A DNA stretch of 64,000 bases from Flavobacteriaceae bacterium Ap0902 (GCA_009835005.1 WTFG01000009.1:36258-100257), one strand, 5' to 3'; numbered from the stretch's first letter, positions 25,351-34,957 are shown. Translations and numbers: made by a program. The notes: generated from the sequence alone by a model not told the origin.

Positions 25351-26766
25351 ATGAGTAGAAAGAATAGAGGACCCTTTATTATCCAAGATATAGAACTATT
25401 TACCGCTGGCTCTAAAGGTGCGGCTATTGGCAAAACCAAGGAAGGCAAAACCGTATTGGTGAAAAACGGTGTGCCTGGGGATGTAGTGGATATACGCGTC
25501 ACCAAAAAGAACAGAAAATATATACAGGGAACTGTAGTAGCCATACACAAAAAATCTGAATACAGAAAACAACCAGAATGTCATCATTTTGGCATCTGTG
25601 GCGGATGCAAGTGGCAGAATATGCGCTATGACATACAATTACATTACAAACATAAAGAAGTCAAAGATCACCTGGAGCGTATTGGGAAAGTTTCTACAGA
25701 AAATATGGCACCTATTATAGGTTCAGAGGAAATCTATTTTTATAGAAACAAGATGGAATTTTCTTTTTCTAACCAAAGTTGGATAACAGAAGAGGAAATC
25801 AAAAGTGGTAAAGAAATAAAAGACCGTGATGCATTAGGTTTTCATATCCCTGGAATGTGGAGCAAAATTTTAGACATAGAAAAATGTTGGTTACAGACAG
25901 ATCCCTCTAATACAATTAGAAATGAGGTGAAAAATTATGCCAAAGCCAATGATTTGGAATTCTTTGATCCCGTAGCGCAAAGTGGTTTTTTGAGAACGCT
26001 AATGATCAGAACTTCCACCACTGGAGAAGTGATGGTTCTATTTCAATTATTTAAAGAGGACCAGGATGCACGTGAGGCTTTATTGAATCATATTCAGTCT
26101 AAATTCCCAGCGATTACAAGTATTTTATATGCGATTAATCCCAAAGGAAATGATTCTGTATATGATTTGGATATCCAGACTTATGCTGGCCAAGACTATA
26201 TCACAGAGGAAATGGAAGGGTTAAAGTTTAAAATTGGGCCTAAAAGTTTTTATCAAACCAATCCTAAACAAGCGGAAACTTTGTATAATGTGGCTAGGGA
26301 TTTTGCTGATTTAAAGGGAGATGAAGTGGTGTATGATTTATATACGGGCACTGGAACCATTGCACAATTTGTATCTAAAAAGGCGAAGAAAGTAGTAGGT
26401 GTAGAATCTGTACAAGAAGCCATAAATGCAGCCAAAGAAAATGCCAAAGCCAATGGTATAGAAAATACGGCATTCATTTGTGGAGACATGAAAGATGTTT
26501 TCACCCATGAATTTGTACAATTACACGGGAGACCAAATGTGATTATCACAGATCCGCCAAGAGATGGAATGCACCAAAAGGTAATTGAAAACATTTTGAA
26601 TATTGCACCAGAAAAAGTGGTTTATGTAAGTTGTAATTCTGCAACCCAAGCAAGAGATTTAGCCTTAATGAAAGAACATTATGCTATAGAGAAAATTCAA
26701 CCTGTGGATATGTTTCCACAAACGCATCATGTAGAAAATGTGGCTTTATTAACTAAAAAGAAATAA
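25351..26766 (+). CDS. rlmD: 23S rRNA (uracil-5-)-methyltransferase, RlmD/RumA type
   Basis: SAM-dependent methyltransferase acting on a uracil of 23S rRNA. The order is an N-terminal TRAM domain (about residues 10-65); iron-sulfur cysteines in ECHHFGICGGCKW (Cys 77, 83, 86), with the fourth probably in the EKCW segment; the SAM site VYDLYTGTGTIAQF; DPPRDGM; and the catalytic Cys in VVYVSCNSATQARDL. At 471 residues it fits the family. Methylation position (RlmD-like U1939 or RlmCD-like) is inferred from the family only. It abuts nadE upstream, and the DUF6452 gene begins on the base after its stop. Confidence 0.92.
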   Translation: MSRKNRGPFIIQDIELFTAGSKGAAIGKTKEGKTVLVKNGVPGDVVDIRVTKKNRKYIQGTVVAIHKKSEYRKQPECHHFGICGGCKWQNMRYDIQLHYKHKEVKDHLERIGKVSTENMAPIIGSEEIYFYRNKMEFSFSNQSWITEEEIKSGKEIKDRDALGFHIPGMWSKILDIEKCWLQTDPSNTIRNEVKNYAKANDLEFFDPVAQSGFLRTLMIRTSTTGEVMVLFQLFKEDQDAREALLNHIQSKFPAITSILYAINPKGNDSVYDLDIQTYAGQDYITEEMEGLKFKIGPKSFYQTNPKQAETLYNVARDFADLKGDEVVYDLYTGTGTIAQFVSKKAKKVVGVESVQEAINAAKENAKANGIENTAFICGDMKDVFTHEFVQLHGRPNVIITDPPRDGMHQKVIENILNIAPEKVVYVSCNSATQARDLALMKEHYAIEKIQPVDMFPQTHHVENVALLTKKK

Positions 26767-27234
26767 ATGATTCGGTATTTATTAATCTTAACCGTTTTCT
26801 GTTTCCTTCTATTGAATTGTGAGGACGATGATATTTGTGTAGAGCAAACTACGCCCAGATTAAACCTTAGATTCAATCAAATAACGCCAGACAAAGTCAT
26901 GGACTCCTTGATTATTTATAGAGAAAACAGGGAAGGAGAATTTGATTTAATAACTAGAAGATTGGTCATAGATTCTATACAAGTGTCGCTTCCTGTAGAA
27001 GAGCGAAGCCAAGCTAGATTCATTATTGGCACTAGGACTTTTGACTCTAGTAATCAGGATACGCTCACTATAAATTATGAATATACTTTGCAGTTTATTT
27101 CTAAAGCCTGTGGTTATGGAGTTAACTATTTAAATACTTCCTATGATATTACAAACCATTATTTTAATTCTATAGATACCTTACAAAATGAAATTACCAG
27201 TGAAACTGCTGATCATATTATGCTTAATTATTAG
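26767..27234 (+). CDS. DUF6452-family lipoprotein
   Basis: Small secreted lipoprotein of unknown function, known in Flavobacteriia beside rlmD and a DUF6048 gene. Signal with the lipobox LLLNC (Cys 18), then EDDDICVEQTTPRLNLRF, the family signature. The rest is beta-rich, with a C-terminal CGYGVNYLNTSYDI. At 155 residues it is the usual size. Its ATG follows the rlmD stop directly, and its last 47 bases overlap the next gene in another frame. Confidence 0.85.
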   Translation: MIRYLLILTVFCFLLLNCEDDDICVEQTTPRLNLRFNQITPDKVMDSLIIYRENREGEFDLITRRLVIDSIQVSLPVEERSQARFIIGTRTFDSSNQDTLTINYEYTLQFISKACGYGVNYLNTSYDITNHYFNSIDTLQNEITSETADHIMLNY

Positions 27235-27865
27235 TCCTTATATGCTCTATGGGCAAATAAATGAGGCGTTAGATAGTATTGATATCAAGATGCAGAAAGA
27301 ACCTTCTGCCTTTATTGCACTCGATTTATTTTCACCTATTTATGGATTGTTTACAGATAAAAAGGGCTTAGAAATCTTAGCCACGTATCCTTTAAAAAGA
27401 AAGTTACATTTGGCCGCAGAAGTAGGATATGAGCAAAATAGATACATGGAGAATAGTTGGGATGCAGAAGTTTCGGGACCTTTTGCCAGATTGGGAGCTC
27501 AATATTTCATATCTTTAGATAATAAAGACTCCCAGATGGGTTTCTATTTAGGAAGTAGGTTTGCGTATGCGAATTATCAACAAACTATCCATTCCTTTTT
27601 AGTTCAAGGAAGTGATGGGAATAACACCACCTCATCTCTTCCAGAACATAAGGCGTCTGCTTGGTGGTTTGAACCACTAGCTGGAGGTAGGGTGTCCATA
27701 TTCCAATCTCCTTTTTATATTGACGCCAGCATTAGACTTAAAATTAATATTACAGATAATAATCCTTATCACATAGACCCACTGGTCATTCCAGGATTTG
27801 GAACAGACCGTAGTAATTTAAGTTTAGGCGTTAATTGGTCTATTGGTTACGCCCTACCTTTTTAA
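27188..27865 (+). CDS. DUF6048-family putative outer-membrane beta-barrel protein
   Basis: Secreted protein with a signal peptide (MKLPVKLLIILCLIISPYML, cleavage after YGQ), followed by alternating beta strands with aromatic residues and ending in ALPF, as outer-membrane barrels do. It matches the DUF6048 family, which travels with DUF6452 genes; function unknown, probably a membrane partner of that lipoprotein. The start must be at 27188 because the signal peptide begins there, so it overlaps the DUF6452 gene by 47 bases. The 225-residue length is typical. Confidence 0.82.
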   Translation: MKLPVKLLIILCLIISPYMLYGQINEALDSIDIKMQKEPSAFIALDLFSPIYGLFTDKKGLEILATYPLKRKLHLAAEVGYEQNRYMENSWDAEVSGPFARLGAQYFISLDNKDSQMGFYLGSRFAYANYQQTIHSFLVQGSDGNNTTSSLPEHKASAWWFEPLAGGRVSIFQSPFYIDASIRLKINITDNNPYHIDPLVIPGFGTDRSNLSLGVNWSIGYALPF

Positions 27866-27874
27866 ACAGAATCA

Positions 27875-28477
27875 ATGAGTATGACAATCATCGGATTAAC
27901 AGGAGGTATCGGATCGGGGAAAAGTACCGTTGGTAAAATATTAGAGTCTTATGGTATGCCTTTGTATAACTCTGATCTGCGTGCTAGACAAATTATGAAT
28001 GAATCTCCAGAAATTATTAGGAGTTTAAAGAAGTGGTATGGAGAGGAAATTTATGTGAATAACCTTTTAGATAGAAAAAAGTTAGGTGCAGCGGTTTTTG
28101 CAGATAGAGAACAACTCACAAGGCTAAATAAATTGGTTCATCCCATTGTATTTAAAGATTTTGATGATTGGGTTTCTGAGCAAAATACAGATTTTATAGT
28201 TAAGGAAGCTGCTATTCTTTTAGAAGTGGAATCACATACAGATTGTGATGCTATCATCACCATTTCTGCACCTGAAGAATTAAGGATCAAACGGGTGATG
28301 GATAGAGATGATACCACGCGTCAATTGGTATTAGATAGAATGAGCAAGCAATGGACGGATGAAGAAAGGGAAGCTAAATCAGATTACATTCTCCACAATG
28401 ATGGCAATTTAGCAGATTTAGAAAAACAAGTAAAGAATTTATATATTACTTTAAAAGAAAGATTCACAGATCAATAA
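27875..28477 (+). CDS. coaE: Dephospho-CoA kinase CoaE
   Basis: Last step of coenzyme A synthesis: phosphorylates the 3'-hydroxyl of dephospho-CoA. P-loop GLTGGIGSGKST at the N-terminus, LYNSDLRARQI, HPIVFKDF and VKEAAILLEVESH follow. At 200 residues it is normal. Two in-frame ATG codons lie 6 bases apart (27875, 27881) and either could serve. It lies 9 bases after the DUF6048 gene and 3 bases before the histidine kinase, in the same unit. Confidence 0.95.
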   Translation: MSMTIIGLTGGIGSGKSTVGKILESYGMPLYNSDLRARQIMNESPEIIRSLKKWYGEEIYVNNLLDRKKLGAAVFADREQLTRLNKLVHPIVFKDFDDWVSEQNTDFIVKEAAILLEVESHTDCDAIITISAPEELRIKRVMDRDDTTRQLVLDRMSKQWTDEEREAKSDYILHNDGNLADLEKQVKNLYITLKERFTDQ

Positions 28478-28480
28478 ATT

Positions 28481-30031
28481 ATGATAAAGAAGAGCTTTTT
28501 CAACACCTTAATAGTCCTTATGACATTTTCTATTATTGGGCTCATTACAGTTCAGATTTACTGGTTAAACCAAGCTTTTGAATCTGGGAAAAATGAATTT
28601 AATAGTAGAATTTTAAAAGCCTTGGACGAAACCGCAACCACGGTGAATGAAAATGAATTAAATCAATATTATGATTTATTTAATGAGACGCGTAAAACCT
28701 TGCAAGAGCAACGGGATTCGCTAGAAGTTATCACCTCACAAATAGAAAGTGATTCTGCCAATGTGAAGTATGTATTTTTGACCCGTTATATGATGGACAA
28801 AATTAAACTTCCCGTTTCTGGAATTTATAATGATTCATTGAAGGTAACAGAACTTTATGCATCTGAAAGACGAATCAAACTGCAAAAAGATAGTTCTATC
28901 AAGAGTTTCCAGCCTATTCCTGTAAATTTAGAATCAGAGTTTAGAGATGCGAGTTATTCTCTAGAACGTTTTGCTAGATTTGACGCAGGGAATAAACCGA
29001 TTTCTCATAGGGTGAATATGGAAACTCTAGATTCTATTTTTCAATTAAACCTAGATAAATGGAAGATTGACACACCTTTTGAATTGGCTATTCTAGGCGC
29101 AGATTCCAGCACAATTGCCATGGAGTCTAAAAGATATATCAAAGAAGCAAAAAACCATTTCACTCCGCTTTTTAGAGATGACCAGAATCAACCTAGTTAT
29201 TTCCTTTCTGCATATTTACCAGAGCAGAATAAAGCTATTTTCTCTAATATATCTGCGCTTTTTGGGGTCACGATTCTTTTTACTTTAATTATTTTAGGAA
29301 TTTATATTGCTTCTATTTATGCCATGATGAGACAGAGAAAAGTTTCTCAAATGAAGACAGATTTCATGAATAATATGACCCATGAGTTCAAAACTCCTAT
29401 TGCTACGATATCTGTGGCTTCCGATGCGCTTAAAAATAAGTTAATATCCTCTAACCCAGAAAAGGTAGTCCATTATGCAAAATTAATTAAGCAAGAGAAT
29501 AAGCGAATGAACCATCAAGTAGAGATGGTGCTTAGAATGTCCAAATTAGAAAAAAATCAAATTAGATTAGAGCGATCCAAAACCCACGTGAATGAAATTG
29601 TAAAAGAAAGTGTAGAATCTATCCGTTTAATTGTGGAAAATCGTAATGGCACAATCTTTGAAAATATACATGCAGATAGAGATGAGTTGTTAGTAGACCG
29701 TTTTCACCTTGGGAATATTGTTTTGAATGTTTTGGAAAACGCCAATAAATATTCCCCTGAAACGCCACAAATAACTGTTGAAACTTACAATGTGAATGAT
29801 TTTTATGTAATCAAAATTTCCGATGAAGGAATCGGAATGGCTAAAAATGTTGTTGGTAAAATTTTTGATAAATTTTATAGAGAAGAAACAGGAAACATTC
29901 ACAATGTCAAAGGTCACGGTTTAGGTTTGGCGTATGTTAAGCATGTGATCCATCTACATGGTGGGCAAGTGGACGTAGAAAGTGAAAAAGGAAAAGGCAG
30001 CACATTTTATTTGAAAATACCAATAATCTAA
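28481..30031 (+). CDS. Sensor histidine kinase (RprX-like)
   Basis: Membrane-bound two-component sensor. TM1 (about residues 9-28), an extracytoplasmic sensing region of about 230 residues with no domain I recognise, TM2 (261-282), then directly a HisKA domain with the phospho-acceptor His 301 in MTHEFKTPIA, and a HATPase domain with NVLENANKYSP, ISDEGIGM and GHGLGLAYV. No HAMP domain is evident. The layout resembles RprX of Bacteroides. It is followed after 12 bases by its response regulator. The signal is unknown. Confidence 0.92.
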   Translation: MIKKSFFNTLIVLMTFSIIGLITVQIYWLNQAFESGKNEFNSRILKALDETATTVNENELNQYYDLFNETRKTLQEQRDSLEVITSQIESDSANVKYVFLTRYMMDKIKLPVSGIYNDSLKVTELYASERRIKLQKDSSIKSFQPIPVNLESEFRDASYSLERFARFDAGNKPISHRVNMETLDSIFQLNLDKWKIDTPFELAILGADSSTIAMESKRYIKEAKNHFTPLFRDDQNQPSYFLSAYLPEQNKAIFSNISALFGVTILFTLIILGIYIASIYAMMRQRKVSQMKTDFMNNMTHEFKTPIATISVASDALKNKLISSNPEKVVHYAKLIKQENKRMNHQVEMVLRMSKLEKNQIRLERSKTHVNEIVKESVESIRLIVENRNGTIFENIHADRDELLVDRFHLGNIVLNVLENANKYSPETPQITVETYNVNDFYVIKISDEGIGMAKNVVGKIFDKFYREETGNIHNVKGHGLGLAYVKHVIHLHGGQVDVESEKGKGSTFYLKIPII

Positions 30032-30043
30032 TTTATAGATACG

Positions 30044-30754
30044 ATGTCAGATATAAAAATATTACTAGTTGAGGATGATCCAAGTTTTGGAACAGTTTTA
30101 AAGGATTACCTACAGGTCAATGATTTTGATGTAAATCATGCCATAGACGGTGTAGAAGGTCTGGAGATGTTCCAGAAAGGTAAGTATAATCTAATCATTA
30201 CAGATGTAATGATGCCTAAAAAGGATGGATTTACGATGGCTAAGGAAATCAAGGCTATCAATCCAGATATCCCCATAATATTTTTGACGGCTAAGAACAT
30301 GCGAGATGATGTATTAAAGGGTTACCAATTAGGTGCAGATGATTATATTACCAAACCTTTTGATTCTGAGGTGCTTCTTTATAAAATCAAAGCTATTATC
30401 CAACGCAATGGAATTAATGAAGAAAAATTCAATCAAGATGAATTCACGATTGGTAATTTCCATTTTAATGCGAAGTTGAGACAATTGAATGTGAATGGCA
30501 AAGAGCATAAGCTGTCTCCCAAAGAGAATGAACTACTTAGGATGTTATGCGTTTATAAGAATGATTTGATGCCAAGAGAGATTGCACTTACCAGAATCTG
30601 GAATGAGGATAATTATTTTACTTCTAGGAGCATGGATGTATATATAGCAAAACTAAGAAAATATCTAAAAGATGATCCAGATGTGGAAATTGTAAATATA
30701 CATGGAGAGGGATTCCGTTTGGTAGCAGAAGATGAGGCACCAGAGAATGAATAA
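30044..30754 (+). CDS. OmpR-family response regulator (RprY-like)
   Basis: DNA-binding partner of the preceding kinase. The receiver domain has the acidic pair in VEDDPSFG, the phospho-acceptor Asp 54 in ITDVMMPKKDG, and Lys 104 in YITKPF. The C-terminal winged helix (about residues 135-230) contains LSPKENELLRMLCV and RSMDVYIAKLRKYL. At 236 residues it is typical. Last gene of the nadE-to-regulator run; the 76-base gap to the convergent gene holds no obvious terminator. Confidence 0.93.
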   Translation: MSDIKILLVEDDPSFGTVLKDYLQVNDFDVNHAIDGVEGLEMFQKGKYNLIITDVMMPKKDGFTMAKEIKAINPDIPIIFLTAKNMRDDVLKGYQLGADDYITKPFDSEVLLYKIKAIIQRNGINEEKFNQDEFTIGNFHFNAKLRQLNVNGKEHKLSPKENELLRMLCVYKNDLMPREIALTRIWNEDNYFTSRSMDVYIAKLRKYLKDDPDVEIVNIHGEGFRLVAEDEAPENE

Positions 30755-30830
30755 TAATTTAATATATAAAGCCTTATGATGAGGATTTAAAACTAATTGA
30801 AGTCTAAGTAGTCATATCCCAAAGATCTGG

Positions 30831-33641
30831 CTACTTTAGGTTTTTGCTTCTTTTCCAATAATCAACTAATTTGTTTAAATCAAGATTTAACATGAATCTA
30901 ATCCTTTTATGATAAGCTCCAAGGGTAGGTTCAAAACCCAAAGAAGATTGGACGGGAAAATACAATTCCACAAATTCCGGAATCAATCTCACCCTAATCC
31001 CTGTATCATAAAGAAACTCACCTTTTTGAAATTTATTCTTTAAATATCCAAAATCTGCATAGGCATCTATCATTTTCCAAATTGGAATTTCCCAATTTGT
31101 TGTAAATATCAATTGATTAGATTTTTTGTAGAAATTAGATTTAAATCCTCCTTCTGCCAAAACAAATTGTTGACTTAAAATCCCAGCGGTTTCCGATCTG
31201 CCAAGCAACGGATAAGAATAAGAATAGTCTGAAAGGCGATCTAGCCCAAAATCAAAATGTTCTGAATAGTTCAAATCATGGCTAATAAAAGCCCCCATAA
31301 ATAGACGAACACCTATTTTCTGATCTGGTGAAAATTTCCATCTATAATAGTATTCACCAAAGATTTTGCTAAATGTATTAGATACTTGCAGATTCATAAG
31401 CCATATTCTTTCATGAATTTTATCTGTATTCCAATAGATATAACCCACATTTAGCAAACCATAATCCTTTAGCTCTTGTTCCTCTAAAGGGTCTGTATCC
31501 CGCACCTCCCTGTCTATTTGTTGATAATAGGTATAAACACTTCTGTTTTTGGTAGATCTTGCTTTTTTTGGAAAAACACCCTGTATTCCCAGCCCTATAC
31601 TTCTATAAGCCAAACCCTCATTATAATGTTTATAACTTCCACGTAAATTGATACTTACCTTGCGAAAGAAATGATTCATGGGGTATATATTCCTCCTCAA
31701 AGCGAATTTACCAGTCAGGCTATTCTCTCCCGTAGCATATTGGGGATTAAATTTATAACTCCATTTCTGTGGCAAAATAGTCTTGTTGCTAATAGATAGA
31801 CCAATTTGTAATTTATCATAATTATTCCATGATAAATCTGGAAATAAAAATATTTGATTATATTCTTTAGAAGGAATATCTGTCACCAAACCAAATCTAG
31901 TTTTCCGCCTGAATGAACTACCTAAATGATAGACATCATTCTCTATATCAGAATCTGGTAATTTAATAGAATCATTGATAATCAATTTCTTATAATCAGC
32001 ATACGGATACCTTATTTCAAAGACCTTCTGATTGTTCTGAATCCATTTTTCATATACTTCATTCTCTGTATAAGCGCTCAATTTAAAAGGGATATTCGTT
32101 CTTCCTTTATTTTTAATTCTAACTACTAAAGAATCTTCTTGAACAGCGGCTTTCTCAATCGCCAAATCATACCATTGGATACTCTTTACCATATCCTCAA
32201 AAAACCAATCCGTAGGTTTGCTCGCATGCTGGGCCAAATAACTTTTAAAAGCCTGCATATTCAATCTTTCGTGAGAACTATTAATCCAATCTTTTATGAT
32301 ACTATCAAATTCATTTACATTTAAATAAGAAGATAAATACTGAAAAGATAATCCTGTTTTAACCTCACTCACCATTTCATGATTGACATTACTCAAATCA
32401 TCCAAGGGAGTATTAATTGCTTGATCATAGTTTCCACGCAATATGATTTGATAGAGCCACATGCTTCTATCTCTCATTTTCACTTTACTTGCTTGTAAAA
32501 GGTTTAAAGGTTTAAAATTCCATATCCGTACATCATCTGGTATATTACCAGCTGCTCGCAATTCTGGTAATTCTTGGTCCAAATATTCTAACAAAAGATA
32601 ATGTTGCAACCCATTAGAAAGCCAATGATCTGTCTGCATGTTTACTTTGACTTTCCTATTTAAATAAGCATCTGTGAGTTGAGAAATCATCTCCAATTTA
32701 ATCCTATCTTCTATATCAAATATATGATAGGTTCTATTCAAGATAGGAATCTTGATATCCTGTACCGCGTCAAATTTGTTCTTTCTATAACTCTTCCCAG
32801 ATACAAATAAAGGTTCATCTATCTTGCCCAATCGGGTATGTAGAAATTTTAATTGTTCGTTGATTATTTTCTGGATGAGCACATTTTCTTCTTCTGGGAA
32901 CTTCCTATCAATAATCACACTACCGTAAGGCGTATGGAAGATTCTGGTAGCATCTTTTTTCTTGAGCGCTATTTGAAAGAAATCACGATTCTCGGCCATA
33001 TATACATTCAAATCTTTGCGCTGCAAATCTGTTAAGAGCACATAATCCGTTGGGGCATCAAAGGTTAAGCTATAATTAGTATTATTGGCAGTCAGGGATT
33101 CAAAATCTTTGTAATTTTGTTTTAAAACTAGACCATCTAATCTCACCTCTGGTTGAATAAAAAAGTATTTCAATAACAAACTTCCATCCTCTCCTCTCCC
33201 ATATCCCGTAAATCTCTTGGAAGGTAAATGAATGAAATAATTCGCTTTAATATGAAGTTTTTCCTCCTTGGGCACTGTGATTTCTATCAACTCATTTTCC
33301 AAATATTTAAATTTGAGTCTTTGTCCTATTCTACCAGAGGATATTAAATTAAATTGAATATTTTCTATCCAACCTCTATCCTCTAACGCAGCAAAGTATA
33401 AATCATCATTTCTTTGTCTTAACTTATTTTTGCTAAGGGTAGTAGTTCTATCTTTATAGGCATTGGCCCATGCATAAAAATAATAAACAGAATCTGTATA
33501 TTCACGCTGCAAATACATATCCTGTTCTACCCTAAGCAAGGGTGAACTCGCATCATATTGAACGTGATACGATATTGAATCAACTTGCGCATAGCTCACT
33601 ATGCAAAGCAAACCAAAAATTAAAAACCAGAATCTAATCAT
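30831..33641 (-). CDS. M1 peptidase-like domain fused to an outer-membrane barrel, catalytically degenerate
   Basis: Large secreted protein with a signal peptide (MIRFWFLIFGLLCIVSYAQ). The N-terminal half resembles gluzincin M1 aminopeptidases: a beta-rich domain, then a helical region with DHWLSNGLQHYLL, aligning with the family's WLNEGxxxYL. Where HExxH should stand, the sequence is SQLTD (residues 320-324), and the third ligand Glu, 18 residues later, is Asn 343, so zinc binding should be lost. The C-terminal part (from about residue 590) alternates hydrophobic and polar residues and ends in MLNLDLNKL, like an Omp85-type barrel. The ATG at 33641 is preferred to an upstream TTG. Family seen in Flavobacteriia; function unknown. 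It stands alone between convergent and divergent neighbours. Confidence 0.7.
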   Translation of the reverse strand: MIRFWFLIFGLLCIVSYAQVDSISYHVQYDASSPLLRVEQDMYLQREYTDSVYYFYAWANAYKDRTTTLSKNKLRQRNDDLYFAALEDRGWIENIQFNLISSGRIGQRLKFKYLENELIEITVPKEEKLHIKANYFIHLPSKRFTGYGRGEDGSLLLKYFFIQPEVRLDGLVLKQNYKDFESLTANNTNYSLTFDAPTDYVLLTDLQRKDLNVYMAENRDFFQIALKKKDATRIFHTPYGSVIIDRKFPEEENVLIQKIINEQLKFLHTRLGKIDEPLFVSGKSYRKNKFDAVQDIKIPILNRTYHIFDIEDRIKLEMISQLTDAYLNRKVKVNMQTDHWLSNGLQHYLLLEYLDQELPELRAAGNIPDDVRIWNFKPLNLLQASKVKMRDRSMWLYQIILRGNYDQAINTPLDDLSNVNHEMVSEVKTGLSFQYLSSYLNVNEFDSIIKDWINSSHERLNMQAFKSYLAQHASKPTDWFFEDMVKSIQWYDLAIEKAAVQEDSLVVRIKNKGRTNIPFKLSAYTENEVYEKWIQNNQKVFEIRYPYADYKKLIINDSIKLPDSDIENDVYHLGSSFRRKTRFGLVTDIPSKEYNQIFLFPDLSWNNYDKLQIGLSISNKTILPQKWSYKFNPQYATGENSLTGKFALRRNIYPMNHFFRKVSINLRGSYKHYNEGLAYRSIGLGIQGVFPKKARSTKNRSVYTYYQQIDREVRDTDPLEEQELKDYGLLNVGYIYWNTDKIHERIWLMNLQVSNTFSKIFGEYYYRWKFSPDQKIGVRLFMGAFISHDLNYSEHFDFGLDRLSDYSYSYPLLGRSETAGILSQQFVLAEGGFKSNFYKKSNQLIFTTNWEIPIWKMIDAYADFGYLKNKFQKGEFLYDTGIRVRLIPEFVELYFPVQSSLGFEPTLGAYHKRIRFMLNLDLNKLVDYWKRSKNLK

Positions 33642-33729
33642 ATCTATTATCAATATTACGCATAAAACTTTTTTAAATCAATAGAATGGCTTAACTTTTG
33701 AAAAAGAAAAACATTTAAATCTATTTAAA

Positions 33730-34167
33730 GTGAGACTCGTTTATCTATTTTTTATTCTTTTCTTTTTTGTTCAATGTAAAAATAGAGAAGAACGTTCCCA
33801 TATTAAATTAGAGGAAAGCAAAGCCATTCCGTCTAAAGACACCGCTAGTTGGACAGGTATTTATAAAGGTACTGTCCCTTCTAAAACCAGTGTTGCTATG
33901 GATATGCGGTTATCCTTGAAACCGTCTAGCACCTATGACTTAGAAATTACTTATTTAGAGAAAAATCCAAGAAATAATAAAACAGTGGATTATTCTGGAG
34001 AAATCGGTTGGGGTACAGATAGTTTGACCATTATATTAAATGAAGTGGACACAATTTCTAACAAATTTAGAGTACGCAAAAATTTTGTAGAATACCTGAA
34101 TCCAGACGGAACGCCTAATACAGGAGAACTCGCGGAATTCTATATTTTGAACCGTCAAACGCCATAA
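33730..34167 (+). CDS. NlpE-like lipoprotein lacking the CxxC motif
   Basis: Small lipoprotein (signal ending FFFVQC, Cys 16) with an NlpE N-terminal-type domain: WTGIYKGTVPSKTSVAMDMR at residues 41-60, then LEITYLEKN. In E. coli NlpE the corresponding loop holds a CxxC; here it reads SKTSV, without cysteine. The family senses surface and outer-membrane stress in enterobacteria, but the role here is unknown. The only usable start is GTG at 33730; no ATG precedes the signal peptide. The 145-residue length fits a single domain. Monocistronic, divergent from the M1-like gene. Confidence 0.72.
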   Translation: MRLVYLFFILFFFVQCKNREERSHIKLEESKAIPSKDTASWTGIYKGTVPSKTSVAMDMRLSLKPSSTYDLEITYLEKNPRNNKTVDYSGEIGWGTDSLTIILNEVDTISNKFRVRKNFVEYLNPDGTPNTGELAEFYILNRQTP

Positions 34168-34210
34168 AAACTTATGAATAAAACAATCTTTTGATTAATT
34201 GTACGTTTTA

Positions 34211-34241
34211 TTTGGAGCCATTTAAAAAGGGGTTAATTTTG
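34211..34241 (+). promoter_or_regulatory. Promoter for exbB-exbD-tonB-like-folC
   Basis: TTTG (34211-34214), exactly 19 bases, then TAATTTTG (34234-34241): a full match to the Bacteroidota TTTG-N19-TAnnTTTG consensus. It ends 20 bases before the exbB ATG and is the best promoter in the window. Confidence 0.8.
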
Positions 34242-34261
34242 TCTAAAATTTATATCTAATT

Positions 34262-34957
34262 ATGCAGCAATTTCAAGATTCTTTACAAACACAAAATGTG
34301 TTAACAGAAACCACCTCCGTACAGGTTTCTATTTATGATATGATATTATCTGGGGGTGCATTCAGTGTAATTATCATGTCTATTTTGTTTCTTCTATTAT
34401 TATTGGCTATCTATATTTTTATAGAACGGTATTTGACCATTAGACGGTCATCTCAAACAGATGATGATTTTATAGATAACATTCGTGATTTTGTCCATGA
34501 CAATAAGATTGAATCTGCTTTAGATTTATGCCGTAGAACCGTTTCCCCAGAAGCAAAAATGATTCAAAAAGGTTTACAAAGAATAGGCAGACCTTTAAAA
34601 GAAATTAGCGATGCTATAGAAAACACAGGGAAGCTAGAAGTTTATAAATTAGAAAGAAATATTAATTATTTAGCCACTATTGCAGGAGCAGCACCAATGA
34701 TTGGATTTCTGGGAACTGTAGTTGGGATGATTATGGCCTTTGCTCAAATTGCCAATACAGAAGGGCAAGTAGACCCCAAATTACTATCTAGTGGCATTTA
34801 TGTAGCTATGCTCACCACTGCTGCTGGATTGGTAGTGGGTATCTTTGCATATTTATGCTATAATTATTTGGTGATGAAGGTGGACAAAAGTGTACATATT
34901 ATGGAATCCTCTGTCACAGAATTTTTAGATTTGTTGAACAAACCAGTGATTAAATAA
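34262..34957 (+). CDS. exbB: MotA/TolQ/ExbB proton channel protein
   Basis: Inner-membrane stator subunit that converts proton motive force to mechanical work for a TonB or Tol system. TM1 lies near residues 35-57, followed by a cytoplasmic loop, then TM2 and TM3 in GAAPMIGFLGTVVGMIMAF and the following segment, the most conserved part of the family. The 231 residues fit. It shares one base with the exbD start (TAATG). ExbB and TolQ cannot be told apart by sequence alone; the TonB-like protein two genes downstream favours the energy transducer role. Confidence 0.9.
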   Translation: MQQFQDSLQTQNVLTETTSVQVSIYDMILSGGAFSVIIMSILFLLLLLAIYIFIERYLTIRRSSQTDDDFIDNIRDFVHDNKIESALDLCRRTVSPEAKMIQKGLQRIGRPLKEISDAIENTGKLEVYKLERNINYLATIAGAAPMIGFLGTVVGMIMAFAQIANTEGQVDPKLLSSGIYVAMLTTAAGLVVGIFAYLCYNYLVMKVDKSVHIMESSVTEFLDLLNKPVIK

